DNA of 64,000 bases from Schistocephalus solidus (lineage: Eukaryota; Platyhelminthes; Cestoda; Diphyllobothriidea; Diphyllobothriidae): positions 1 to 64,000 of the forward strand of contig WEDG01002484.1 of the NCBI GenBank assembly GCA_017591395.1. Direction: 5' to 3'. Made by a program: the position numbers and the translations under genes. Shown in pieces: positions 46,825 through 56,627 of this stretch. The number at the start of each line of letters is the position of its first letter. The stretch's first letter is position 1. Under the pieces are notes generated by a model, which did no database searches, was not told the DNA's origin, and saw only the letters and a program-made list of their open reading frames with translations.

Positions 46825-49316
46825 AGTGTGTGGCTCACCGATCTGCTTAAGGAACATTTATGTTCCGTGGTGCCCTGGAACTCAGACTAGAGTACTCACA
46901 GGCAGTCGCATAGCGACGTGTAGCATATGTTGAGAATGTGGAACCGACAAAGACAAAAGGGATACCGGAATGGCCATTTCTGGCTTATTAGCCGTCATCA
47001 GCCAGTCATACCCAATCCCAAGTGTGGAACACCTGGGATTCGAACCCGCGACCCAGTATTTGAATCGAACGCTCTACCATTGAGCCACGGGCTCGTTGCT
47101 TTGTCGGTTGTGATCGGGAACCGATCTGTAAAAGCTTTGGTATTTGAGTCGAACGCTCTACCATTGAGCCACGGGCTCGTTGCTTTGTCGGTTGTGATCG
47201 GGAATATGATGATAGTGTGTGGCTCACCGATCTGCTTAAGGAACATTTATGTTCCGTTGTGCCCTGGAACTCAGACTAGAGTCGTCACAGGCAGTCGCAT
47301 AGCGACGTGTAGCATATGTTGAGAATGTTTGAGAAGGTTTGAGAATGTGTCGAATCCCAGGTGTTCCACACTTGGGATTGGGTATGACTGGCTGATGACG
47401 GCTAATAAGCCAGAAATGGCCATTGCGGTCTCCCTTGTCTTTGTCGGTTCCACATTCTCAATATATATATATATATATGGCACATATATTATACCGTACT
47501 TCCGACATAGGTACTAGCTAAAAGTCCAGACACGTGTTTCGCCGATGTTTCTGCTGCTGCGTGACGCAGCAACGAGGGGTTCGGCTTCTCAGTGGGTCCA
47601 CCAGCGTTCTCTATGCGGTTTCTGGTATATGGACTCCAGAGAATAATCAAGGAAATAATTTCTAAAATTATTAAGTGCAGGACATGGAGTCAGATGATTC
47701 GGACATGACTTTTAGGGTCAGACCCGAAATATATATATATATAGATATATATATGCAGAATAACATGACCGACAAAGACAAGGGAGACTGGAATAGCCAT
47801 TTCGGGTTCCCGATCGCAACCGACAAAACAACGAGCCCGTGGCTGGCGAATCTCCACAAAAGTTAGCGACAAAGAAACAAAGGAAATACTACATATCTTT
47901 TGAGTGAGTAACAGGTGTTTCCTGTTGAAGTAGGGCGCATAGTTAAAGCTGAGGAGAACATCTCACCGTGATTATGTCCGTGCACCTTTGTAGACGACCG
48001 ATATCACACCGAAGAACTACAATCGAATGAGAAGTAACAATTGGGTTAATTCAAAATCAGTATGAAAATGAGCGGCAGAAGAGGACAAAATGCACCTGCT
48101 AGTAAGCCGTTTTAAACTTCTAGATCAAAGATTACTTTGCGCTAGTAGTTTTGAAAGCCATGTAAGACATGAACGACCCTACCCAAAGCATAAAACTTTT
48201 GCCAAGTAGATTTTAATACAATCACTAAGTACACTCAAACCACGCTCAAAGAACGGATAGAATAAATTCTTAAATAGTAGGAAGGATAGATAGAGACTAC
48301 TCAATTGCCATTTTCAATTGACCTCTTATTCAATGAATGGCTATGCGTTCGGTGTGTGCATAGTGTGAAGCATCTGTGTCGGCCAGACCAGCCAGGGCTG
48401 ATTCTAGCCTTTATTGTCGAGGGTGACCTAAGGATGTGGATGCAAACGGAGAATGCAGGCCTCGGTAACAGTGAAGTCTCCAAAAACCGAACCAGGCGCG
48501 GGAGGCTGCCGTAAAAGCATAGGGGGTGGTTAAATCAGTCACCAGCCAACGCTCTCGTGGGTCGAAATAAAGCTTGCAGTACTAAGGACTAAATACTCTG
48601 TCTTACTGTTCATGATCACGGTCTCGGCGATATCATCTGCATTGTGTCCGGTGCAGATTTTATTGGCTTTGATTAACATGGCGCCTCGATCGAGTGCCTG
48701 CCGTCGAAAAACACCACAAAATGTACCTAATATAGGAATAATCGTTAGGCAAAAACTGCCTACAGTTGTTCTTCAAGCCGGTTTTCTTCACGATTTCATC
48801 CATCGACCATCCGTAGAGGGTCTAAAAACTGAAAGGTCGAATACAAAACCACGCAGATGTACCTTGTACGACAGGACCTTCAGGGGAAGGGCGTACTGAA
48901 TTTTATTTCTTTTCACAGTCTAGCAAAAAAAATTAATAGAAGCGTTCGCCTACTTCGAGGGAGTCATCTCGATAGCCTTGAATACCCTCATCAATCGATA
49001 GGAGGACCAGTTCAACTCCGTAGTCGTGTCGTTCATTTAAAAGCTTCATGACGTATGCTAGGACGGTTGAATCTAGGAGGTAAACAAAACGAGGCCTATG
49101 GTACCCTTTCCACCGGAAGCACCGATAGCCACTTTATCGCCTCTCTTTAAGAGGTTAGCAGTCTTGATGGTCCAGTGTATCTCCTCTTCAAAACACCAGA
49201 GAAAGCAATCGCGACATAAAATGTCACCCTAACTAATGAGAGCACATAAAAAGAGCACCTACCGTTTTTGGACGCTTGATAAATCCTTTGTTACCACATC
49301 TGATGCAATACAACAT
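43903..49316 (-). CDS. CTU1: CTU1/NCS6 cytosolic tRNA 2-thiolation protein 1, one exon not found
   Basis: Exons on the - strand: 49263-49316 (ATG), 49105-49228, 48954-49072, 48863-48919, 48764-48821, 48607-48726, [missing], 46076-46206, 45979-46037, 45830-45889, 43903-44123 (TGA). The product has an N-terminal zinc site (YCIRCG ... LCRDC), the P-loop SGGKDSTVL formed across exons 2/3, VDEGIxGYRDD-like [75 protein letters not shown], and a C-terminal [19 protein letters not shown] zinc knuckle. With CTU2 it activates and thiolates U34 of tRNA(Lys, Glu, Gln) (family knowledge). Codons found total about 334; human CTU1 is about 348. Phases agree at all located junctions. The exon for the LRGD segment (needed phases 1 to 0) was not found between 46207 and 48606. 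Confidence 0.93.
45172..45320 (-). repeat. tRNA-derived SINE, copy 3 (last CTU1 intron)
   Basis: In window (+) orientation: GGCAGACTGGAATGGC, TTTCTGGCTTATTAGCCGTC, ATCAGCCAGCCAAACCAACC, then GTACGAACTCGCGACC (B-box region, reversed) and AACGCTCTAACCAT (A-box side). It is in the same orientation as CTU1. The 5' leader has diverged. Confidence 0.75.
45830..46206 (-). CDS. CTU1: CTU1 middle exons (three)
   Basis: 46206-46076 encodes [20 protein letters not shown] and [17 protein letters not shown]. 46037-45979 encodes [19 protein letters not shown]. 45889-45830 encodes [20 protein letters not shown], with its Asp codon split across the previous junction. Each is bounded by a standard AG/GT pair (for example TTTCCTTACAG before 45889 and AAG/GTTAGT after 45830). 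The sequence follows other CTU1 proteins, where this part reads RGHARxxxKDLExxRPSxIxDIIHSGE. Here ISSGE replaces IHSGE. Confidence 0.9.
46422..46625 (-). repeat. R-family interspersed repeat, copy 4 (CTU1 intron)
   Basis: GAACCGTCGAGTTCG, ATGTCCACCGCGTGCTTCA, AGCAGGCTGGAAGC, GGTGACTTGCGTATGG, CGCCGCGTCTACCGCG, GAGCCTGGTGTCGTGGCAG and AGTCAAGAAGACCGGGAG are the reverse-complement blocks of copy 3. Confidence 0.8.
46770..46822. repeat. TA microsatellite
   Basis: About 25 uninterrupted TA units directly before the 118 bp direct repeat. A second, shorter TA tract follows the inverted SINE at 47459-47478, and a third mixed tract lies at 47730-47756. Confidence 0.97.
46821..46938 (+). repeat. 118 bp direct repeat, unit a
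   Basis: It starts TGATAGTGTGTGGCTCACC and ends CATATGTTGAGAATG. It is repeated at 47210-47327 with about three base differences. The unit contains AAGGAACATTTATGTTCC, a partial palindrome, and CAGTCGCATAGCGAC. Confidence 0.95.
46939..47122 (-). repeat. tRNA-derived SINE, copy 4 (best preserved)
   Basis: On the - strand: leader TTCCCGATCACAACCGAC, then CAACGAGCCC, A-box GTGGCTCAATGGTAGAGCG, B-box GGGTTCGAATCCCAGG (near 47034-47049), body TTGGGATTGGGTATGACTGG, CTGATGACGGCTAATAAGCC, AGAAATGGCCATTCCGG and a GTCTTTGTCGGTTCC end. Both Pol III boxes match consensus closely. This is the type copy of the SINE in this window. Confidence 0.9.
47132..47203 (-). repeat. SINE 5' part duplicated (leader plus A-box)
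   Basis: GAACGCTCTACCATTGAGCC, ACGGGCTCGTTGCTTTGTCG and GTTGTGATCGGGAA repeat 47069-47122 almost exactly at a spacing of about 81 bp. It is a local tandem duplication of the SINE head. Confidence 0.9.
47210..47327 (+). repeat. 118 bp direct repeat, unit b
   Basis: Second copy of 46821-46938 (differences near GTTGTGCCC and GAGTCGTCAC). It is followed by a short GAGAATGTTTGAGAAGGTTT slippage region and then the inverted SINE body. Confidence 0.95.
47342..47458 (+). repeat. tRNA-derived SINE, copy 5 (B-box and body, inverted relative to copy 4)
   Basis: TCGAATCCCAGGTGTTCCAC, ACTTGGGATTGGGTATGACT, GGCTGATGACGGCTAATAAG, CCAGAAATGGCCATTGCGG and TGTCTTTGTCGGTTCCACAT form the near-perfect reverse complement of 46931-47047. 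The A-box half is absent. The copy ends directly at a TA tract. Confidence 0.92.
47766..47850. repeat. Composite SINE fragments
   Basis: GACCGACAAAGACAAGGGAG, ACTGGAATAGCCATTTCGGG is the tail of a - oriented SINE. It is joined directly to TTCCCGATCGCAACCGAC and AACGAGCCCGTGGCT, the leader of a + oriented one. The join lies inside the CTU1 intron that should hold the missing exon. Confidence 0.75.
48607..49316 (-). CDS. CTU1: CTU1 5' exon cluster with very short introns
   Basis: Six exons encode the PP-loop ATPase half of CTU1. Introns between them are 34, 32, 34, 41 and 37 bases, all GT-AG. The split codons are consistent: exon 2 ends AAG G and exon 3 begins AT TCA, giving the Asp of SGGKDST. 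Exon 5 ends AAC T and exon 6 begins GT ACA, giving the Cys of NNCTFC. The start ATG at 49316 gives MLYCIRCG, which places the first zinc-binding Cys pair where CTU1 proteins have it. No stable upstream in-frame extension was seen. Confidence 0.9.
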
Positions 49317-50365
49317 GTTCAGTAGAGAAGACGAGAGTTTGGCTGACCTGTTCGAGAAGAAACAGAACTCGACTATTAGGTGAAAGTAATAAGAAACGCG
49401 AGTTTTCAAGAAGTTCGTAGGTATTTTTAAACATTATTTCGATCTTAAAATAACAGGAGCGGTGCCCCCTCGAATCGCTTCATTTCAGGCTATAAAAGAA
49501 AGTCGCAGGTCCACCTATTGATAGAAGGAGGCTCGTGAATAACGGTAATCATAAAATAAATCTTAGGACTTAATGTATAAAAATAACTTACGCACACGGT
49601 GGAGGCTTTGCGGGAAGTTGGTCAACGCAATTCACAGCCGAAAAAAGTTGTTAACAACCATAGAAAACGAGGATGAGCTTTTCGCTGCGAACTTTAAAAA
49701 CCGGTTTTTCGTGGGATACAACGCGACGGGGTCAGTTGATTATTGGTCACAGTTACGCACACGCATCCACTGCCGCGCCCTACTGGCATCCCGTAACACG
49801 TGAGCGCCCTACCCGCTACGTGTAATATTTGACATGGCAAGGCTGTCAATTTCAAAGTGCATTTGCGATTAAATGAATGAGAAGAGCCAGCAAATAGAAG
49901 ATTGTGGTGTTAACTTCAAATTTCCTCTGCTTACGACCTCGAACCATTATTGACAGGTTTCGATGTGTCCGCCATTTTTCATAAATGAAACCATCTTGCG
50001 AAGGATGTCAGAAAAGAGTATATTTGCGATAAATCTGCGTGGGATCCATCAGATGCCAAAATTTCTTCACGGACGGGGTACTAAGTTGTGCTTTCTACGT
50101 CATCTCTGTTGAATCTCAACGAAATCCACGCGAGTAAGCGAGCAAACGACGCGGCCTTTAATTCGCCCATAAGAAAGACGTTGGGACCCTGAACCATGCA
50201 TACCACTGCCCAACAATTGTCCTAAATAATTTTGCGAAATTTTAAGCTTGTCAGACTATCATTCCGTTGAATGTTTGAATACACGTGGGAACAGAATATC
50301 CAGCAGTTGCAGAAGTGAAGACGGTATGTGTAAACGCAAGCATCACTTCAAAGTTATAGGGCGGC
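49317..50365. other. CTU1 upstream region; no gene recognised
   Basis: Presumed promoter side of CTU1. The frame at 49573-49803 (+) is open for 76 codons but shows no motif. No TATA-type or other promoter element could be assigned with confidence. Confidence 0.4.
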
Positions 50366-50367
50366 AC

Positions 50368-50562
50368 TTAACGACAGTTCGACCGTCGTGGTCCGACTCT
50401 GTCGTTTGCTCCACAGCATGGTGGTGCAGAGAATATGGCTTGCGTATAGATTAAAGTGATAGTAGACTTGCGCCGCAGCTACCGCACTCTCCCTCCCTCC
50501 CCCACCTGAACCCGGTGTCCTGACAGAGTCAAGAAGACCGGAGGCGGGAGATGGCGATGCTG
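50368..50562 (-). repeat. R-family interspersed repeat, copy 5
   Basis: CGACAGTTCGACCGTCGTGG, CCACAGCATGGTGGTGCAG, ATTAAAGTGATAGTAGACTTG, CGCCGCAGCTACCGCAC and ACCTGAACCCGGTGTCCTGA, then CAGAGTCAAGAAGACCGG: reverse complement of the short-form R repeat. Confidence 0.85.
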
Positions 50563-52790
50563 AAGTAATAATCCGAAGACAGCTTTCAGTGCAGTCGGAC
50601 TAAGACTTTGTTGTAGCGCAAAGTATGAATTAACATTGAAACCCTCTGAGGGGTGTTTATACTACCGGAATATAGTGTGGCAATGACAAGCCTGTAGCCC
50701 CTTAACTCGTTGCAAATTCAACCCCTAACTTTCAATATGAACACCCGTTTAAACGCGACAATAAAGTAACAGCAATGGATTAAGTCTAGGTTCAAAAGAT
50801 TTCAAGAAAAATCACAGAATCCATGACTGCAGCCTGCACGCGTAAACTTATGGAGAAATAATGGCAAGCTGGCACTCCTTAATACAGCACTAAACTACAA
50901 ATCCACAACTAGCGATGGGTTAGACGGTGATTGATAACGCCACGGAGGTTGCTAACCGACAATCCATATTAACAAAACTCGAAAACCGGTGATAAAGTCT
51001 CATGTCTTAAGCCAGTGACAGCCACAAAATTTGATAGGGATAACAGCGAAAGAAGTTGCCAGTGTCAAAGAGAAGATTAAACATCTGTTCCAAAATGGTG
51101 TAGCAGGGAAATAATTACTAATAAAGTTTACCACATAAAATCTCACTGGAGGGTAGCTTTAATGGCAAAGGCCGCAGGGAAGGGGATGCAGGAGTTGTGA
51201 GGAACGTTTAAACTGAAGCTGATGATTATGAAAACGGTGAATTTATGCAATAGAGGCGAAAATCACATAGAAATCTAGTGACATAAGGGTAAGCATACAA
51301 TGGTTATGTAAAAAGTAAGATTTTATTAATAAATTGTCTGAAAATAAAATACAGAAAAAATAACGCTCCTGGATCCGCAAATAAAAAACAGGCAACCATT
51401 GCAACAAATGTTTTAAAAATAATCATATGCGTGCAAAGTAGTTCCGTGAAAAATTTGATCACGTAACTGTGCTTCGAATCAAACTGCATTTCGCGGATCA
51501 TTTAGATATCGAGATGACTGCATATGCAGTTAGTTTTGAACATTTTTTCTCGAAAACTGTCCTTTAAAATTGACAAGTGCTCATGGGAAATCTCGGAAAA
51601 ATTAAAAATGTCTCCTTAACAACGTCGTCCTTTGGTCGTGTTTCTACAGTGAACCCCCATCGTACCCTCAACGCTGTAAAGACTAGGGGCCAGGGCTGAT
51701 GGTGGAATAGGCAAAGTATTTATTTTTTTCCTTCCTTATCTACAATCACCTCCCTCAGCTACCGTGAACTGACCGACTCCTAATCTACCAGCTTCATCAT
51801 AGGGAACCCAGTCGATATTGCGCAAGTTTAGCCTGTTTACTTCCACGCTTATACTTTTCAATTTATTCCTTTGTCATTAGTTGAGCTTTATCCAACAACC
51901 ATCTATACATCATCCGGATTTAATAAACTTACGTCTACTATTTTTTGCTATATTCTGGTTTCAGTTTCATGTAGCATGAATGTTGGCTGAATTATGGACA
52001 ACCAGTTATAGAAAGCATATCTCAAGAAAAGTCGGGCGGATGTTATATTCATGGCAGCGAGTGCCAGACTCCACCCACCTCCTTTTGTTGCACAACCGAC
52101 GAACTCACAAGAACACGAATACCAACCCCAAATGAACCCTCGAGAATCCATTTTTGTTCTGTATGATTACCAAACTGGCCAGAACATCCGTGATCGGCTA
52201 GTAAGGCAATATATTTTTTTGGTGGACGTTCCCTTATAAACCACGTCAGTTATATGTTGCATTGCATAGACAATTTTGCTTTCGAATTGGATCGGTTAGC
52301 ATTCCTTGCCTTCTCACATTTACCGCAAGCAGAGAGGGAAGATTCGATACTTTAGCAGTTCATATAACCATGCTGCTACCAATATTTTTCTACTCCTCCG
52401 ACCAAGCTGGCAGCAGCAGTATGTCAGTGCAGGTAGTACGAAAAATTCCCAACACAGTTTAAACACGGTATACAAACAACACCCCTACGACAGACCAGAG
52501 GGACATAAGTAATCAACGACGCACCAGATTCCGATCCGATACCCCGACCATCACCCTGGACGCAATTATAGTTCCGCTTTTTAATCGAGGGCAAGACAAT
52601 GCAGCCAGAATCCAATCCGTAAGCGTCTGCCATTTGTCCCAGCTTGTGTGCATATGCCATGAATTCTCCTTTTATCCCTCGAGGGTCGCACCGCCCACGC
52701 CATCATTGGCACAGGATAAAACGTTTTTGTGGAATGAGTCAGTGCGCTAAAAGCCATAGCTTGGAAGTTTGCCAACTGACGGGATAACTC
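50563..52790. other. No recognised gene
   Basis: AT-rich, with short frames only. The frame at 52051-52239 (+) is Pro-rich at its start but unrecognised. Confidence 0.4.
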
Positions 52791-52794
52791 GGAC

Positions 52795-53158
52795 CGCGTG
52801 GTCAGCCCGATGTGTGTTTTGTGTGGAGTAGCTGACTTGCGGACTGAGTCAGGCTGCAATGGCTCCTTCTTAATGTGGCCATTATGGCACTCCCACTCCG
52901 TGGAATCCGAGTCAGGTGTGGTGGTACACCCAGGGGCGGCTCCGGTCGCGCCAGCCACCTGCGCCCTCTCTCATCTCCGGTCCACTTGACTCTGTCTTGA
53001 CACCGGGCTCAGGTGGGGGAGGAGGAGAGAGTGCGGTAGCTGCAGCGCAAGGCTACTATCACTTAAAACTAATTCACGTGCAATTCACCGTCCCTGGACA
53101 ACCTGGTGTGGAGCATACGGTGGAACTCGTCAAAATCGAAGGTCGAACTGTCATCATA
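52795..53158 (+). repeat. R-family interspersed repeat, copy 6 (long form, best preserved)
   Basis: Order of blocks: GCGTGGTCAGCCCGATGTG, GTGGAGTAGCTGACTTGC, AATGTGGCCATTATGGCACT, GGTGGTACACCCAGGGGCGG, CGCGCCAGCCACCTGCGCCC, TTGACTCTGTCTTGACACCG, GGCTCAGGTGGGGGAGGAGG, GCAAGGCTACTATCACTTAA, GAGCATACGGTGGAACTCGT and GAAGGTCGAACTGTC. No terminal inverted repeat, poly-A tail or coding domain could be assigned. No A/B box was seen. Confidence 0.85.
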
Positions 53159-53299
53159 CAAACAATGGACCAAGCCATATTCAGTAACACGCCTACGAGC
53201 AGCAAACTAAAATGCAGTTCAGAGGATAGGTAGCATTTCTCTGTCCATACGTATGAGGACTGATGCATTCAAACATACCTTCCTAGTCACGCCATAGCT

Positions 53300-54340
53300 T
53301 AACTGGGACTGCATCTTGGGAGGAGATATTCTTTCCGAAACGGATAGTTTTATATGCGTAAAGGAGCGTAAAATCTATTTTGGTTGCTTAAATACACCTA
53401 ACAGAGGGCAAACTCCGACAGACCTCGATACATTATATAACACAGTAATAACCTCCACCACTAGTATACAGGCGAATATTGACGAGCTCCAATCTCAATC
53501 GAACGATTAACAACCACAATATTTACTGCAACTCAAGTATCTCCTTCAATCCTTTCCAGAAGTATTTGCATGGTCAACTTCACGCAGTTGACGCGCAGCA
53601 TGTGGTTCATACGGGACCCGCTAAAATTGGTTGGCGACATCCATGGCGCAATCGAATTCATTCTAGAAGTGGGCAAAATTATGGATGAACTCCATAAAGC
53701 CGACATAATGCGTCTAATATCTTCGCTTGGGGCATCATCTATTCTTTTAGTCTCTAAGGCCGGAAAATTCGGAGTACCTGTTCACTATCGCCGCCTGAAC
53801 AAAGTCACAGTCCGAAACTCGTTTCCCCTGTAGCGTATCGACGATAAATTACACGCATTAGGTAATGCGAGACAGTTTTGCATATAAGAGCTGAAATAGT
53901 GATATTGCAAGTATAAAACGATCCCACGGATCGACATAAAACAGCTTTTATCGTCCCAAAGGCCCCTCTGAATTTCAATTAATTTTACTCGGACTATGCT
54001 GCAATCGTTGACGAACGCTCACCGATCACTAACGAAACCCGCTCGTACTGTTATGCCTTGGGGCTCACTCTCGAGCACCGCCAGCAGCCACATAGCGTCT
54101 ATTATTATATGCAGATGCTGCAACCTTTTAAGGGTTTATGCAGAAGGTTCGGCAACGTCTATTTCTTTAATGCTGTCTTTTTTATCCTGATGACATCCGT
54201 GTGTATGGAGGAACTATACATGAACATAATAATAATGTGAGATGGACACTCACAGTACTGAAGGATGCAGGTTTAAAATTAAACCTCAACAAATGTACCT
54301 TGCTACCTTTCAATTCCTTGGTTACTTGATCTCACCGTTT
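53300..54340 (+). pseudogene. Gypsy-type LTR retrotransposon fragment 1 (protease end to RT)
   Basis: The frame from 53316 reads GGDILSETDSFICVKERK, the C-terminal end of a Gypsy protease region (xGxDFL). Then come RT pieces: IMDELHKADIMRL, LVSKAGKFG ... HYRRLNKVTVRNSFPL (53700-53830) and, in another frame, a decayed YLDD box followed by the VxExxxLKDAGLKLNLNKC block (54185-54300). Frames are broken repeatedly. No LTRs were identified. The polyprotein of an active element would make capsid, protease, RT-RNase H and integrase. Confidence 0.75.
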
Positions 54341-55075
54341 CCATTAATATAGAGTCCATCTTCACATGGTCCTCTTGATCAGTGGTCAACTTGTCTTGAC
54401 GTATGCTTTCTATAACTGGTTGTCCAGGATTCAATCAACGCTCATGATACGTGAAGAAGATGTACGTATATCATCAGGAGATTATGTACACAATCTCCTC
54501 TTATAAGAATATATAGTAATAAATAGTGAAAGTAAGATTAGTAAGTCCGGATACTATACAGACAACTTAAAGTTAAAACTAAATCATGAATATTAATTAA
54601 TAAATAGACAAAATCAAGATGAAGGTAAATCAGGCCTGATTTACTTGCGGAATATCGACCTTGCTCCCTATGGAAGTTAGTAGATATGGAGTTGATCGGT
54701 TCACGTAAGACGAGTGAAGCGGTCGTAGCTAAAGGGAGAAAAATGCATACGCCTTATTATCACTGCAAACTCCACTATCAACCTCAGCTATAGTAGACGG
54801 GCGTACTCTTTGACAAGTATGATATGTCTCCGTAGTTATTTCTTCTTCCGGGACAGCCTTCACCTCTGAATTTTTCGTAAACTCAGGATCATATAATTTT
54901 TCGGCACCAATCAGTTCTCACGCATTAATTCAAACAGGTCACAGTTTATAAGAAGGAATTATAGGGATAGATAAAAATATATTGAAAGGAAAACAACTGA
55001 CTGAGGAAAAAGGGCAAGATTATACAAAAATAGCAAGATCGGAAAACTCGACCGCGGAAAGTACATAGATCACTG
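54341..55075. other. No recognised gene between Gypsy fragments
   Basis: AT-rich sequence; may include LTR remains but no pair of long terminal repeats was recognised. Confidence 0.35.
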
Positions 55076-55856
55076 TTGGCTACGGGCGTGAAAATATTCA
55101 TAAGATCTTCCTTCGCCGTCACACTGATTTCGTCACCTCTGCCTGCAAGACAAAAAGAAGAAGGCATGCCATACATTTTTACCTTTGCAAAACCCATGTT
55201 TAAAAACGCCAGTAACCTTTCCCGCCGTTACATATTCTTCTACCCTAACTGATATGGGTACTAAATGTGTGGGGGGGAAAATGGGTACTGTATCCTCTGT
55301 GGCCATAGGTAGACATCTCCGGCATGGTTTGAGCTTATCAAAAGGTACCATGAGTGTCGGGCCGTCCGGGATGACGCATCACGAAGTACGTAAGCGATCG
55401 GGTGGTGAACATCAACGACTACGTATGGTCCTTCTCAGGGGTTGAACAATTTTGCAGGAGTGCCCAGAGGAGGTAATAGTCGGAAACACTACACCAAGTT
55501 GCCTAATTGATAGAGTGTATCAGGGAATTGTCGACCGACATTGTTTTTTACGGTAAGCGGTTGCGCCTAGATGTTCGCGTGCTAGGTTATGGGTTGTATT
55601 CACAGAAAGCAGCTACGGGTAAGCGTGAGTCAACTGGGAGACGAAAATGACGTCCAGTCAGCATAAAAAGGGGCATGTTCAGTAGAAGTGTGCTATAAGG
55701 TGTGGTGAGCCACCAGCGCACATGGCAATCTTTTATCCCATTCATGGGAATGGTTCTCCTAGGCAAACGCCTACAATAATTGAATCAACGTGCAATTGGT
55801 TCTTTCGACTTGACTATTTGTGTCTGAGTGTGCGGGTCTTACAGATAGCAAGAAGG

Positions 55857-56488
55857 TCACACATCTTGCAGTAGTCTACTATCGAAGTTTGCCCGGCAGT
55901 CAGAATGGATGGATGAGGGTGCTCCGAAACGACAAGTCCAGTTAGTAACTATCGCAGTGACTACCGAAGCGGTGTCCTGTCGTAAGAGGGGCACGGCCTC
56001 CGCCCATTTGGTAAAATAGTCGACAGAATGTACTAGACTTTCTGGTATAACTACGCGGTTATTTTTGGTTGTGTTGGCCCTGAGTAGAAGAAGGTCATTG
56101 TCGATCAGGAGCTGCGACCACTGAGTACGAAGGATGCAGGCATCCTGCCATGAACCGCGCAGTTCGATATCCGTAGGCCGATCCTGGCCACGTAGCAAAT
56201 GATCCTATACTATGGCTGTGTCCGGGTAGGTACTCTGTGCCGCTGTCCAGCGGTGTCGGGTTGGTTCACTTGCGTACACCGCGTTGAATTCATCATTTAA
56301 TGTGCTAAACGCCATGCAGCCGGCATTCGAGGACGTCGTAACAGGGCATCGGCGTTAGCATGTTGTTTGCCCAGGCGGTCGACACAATTGAACCTATACT
56401 CCTGTAGTATTTCTTGCCATCGGGCAAGTTGGCCCTCCGCATCCTTGGTGTTTTGCGACCAACACAGGGCCTTGTGGTCAGAGCTCAC
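55857..56488 (-). pseudogene. Gypsy RNase H end and integrase fragment
   Basis: SSDHKALCWSQNTKDAEGQL and GKQHANADALLRRP (56488-56300) form the RNase H C-terminus. WSQLLIDNDLLLL, VVIPESLV, then VDYFTKWAEAVPLLRQ and RFGAPSSIHSDCRANFDS (56130-55870) are integrase. The HHCC zinc-binding segment seems deleted between PESLV and VDYF. Confidence 0.8.
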
Positions 56489-56627
56489 AATGAACGATTT
56501 GCTCGGCGGATAAGGTCGGAACTATTTGATTAAGGTACCTTTTGCTAATAACTCGCTACGGTACGTGCAATAAATTCTTTGTGGTTTCGATAGCGTTTTA
56601 CTAGCGAAAAATATCGGTCTATCTTGG

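Noticed and set aside
47020..47100. A tRNA gene on the - strand
   Set aside because: A and B boxes are good but the stems do not pair fully and the sequence continues into a SINE body shared with several other copies.
46927..47322. A 131-codon open frame with an internal protein repeat
   Set aside because: It lies entirely in SINE and direct-repeat DNA; the protein repeat reflects the duplicated SINE head.
46770..47478. CRISPR-like array
   Set aside because: Repeats are few, long and of SINE or microsatellite origin, with no regular spacers, in a eukaryotic context.
52581..53233. Overlapping open frames (up to 125 codons) as a gene
   Set aside because: They coincide with the R repeat, whose other copies do not keep the frames open over their whole length.
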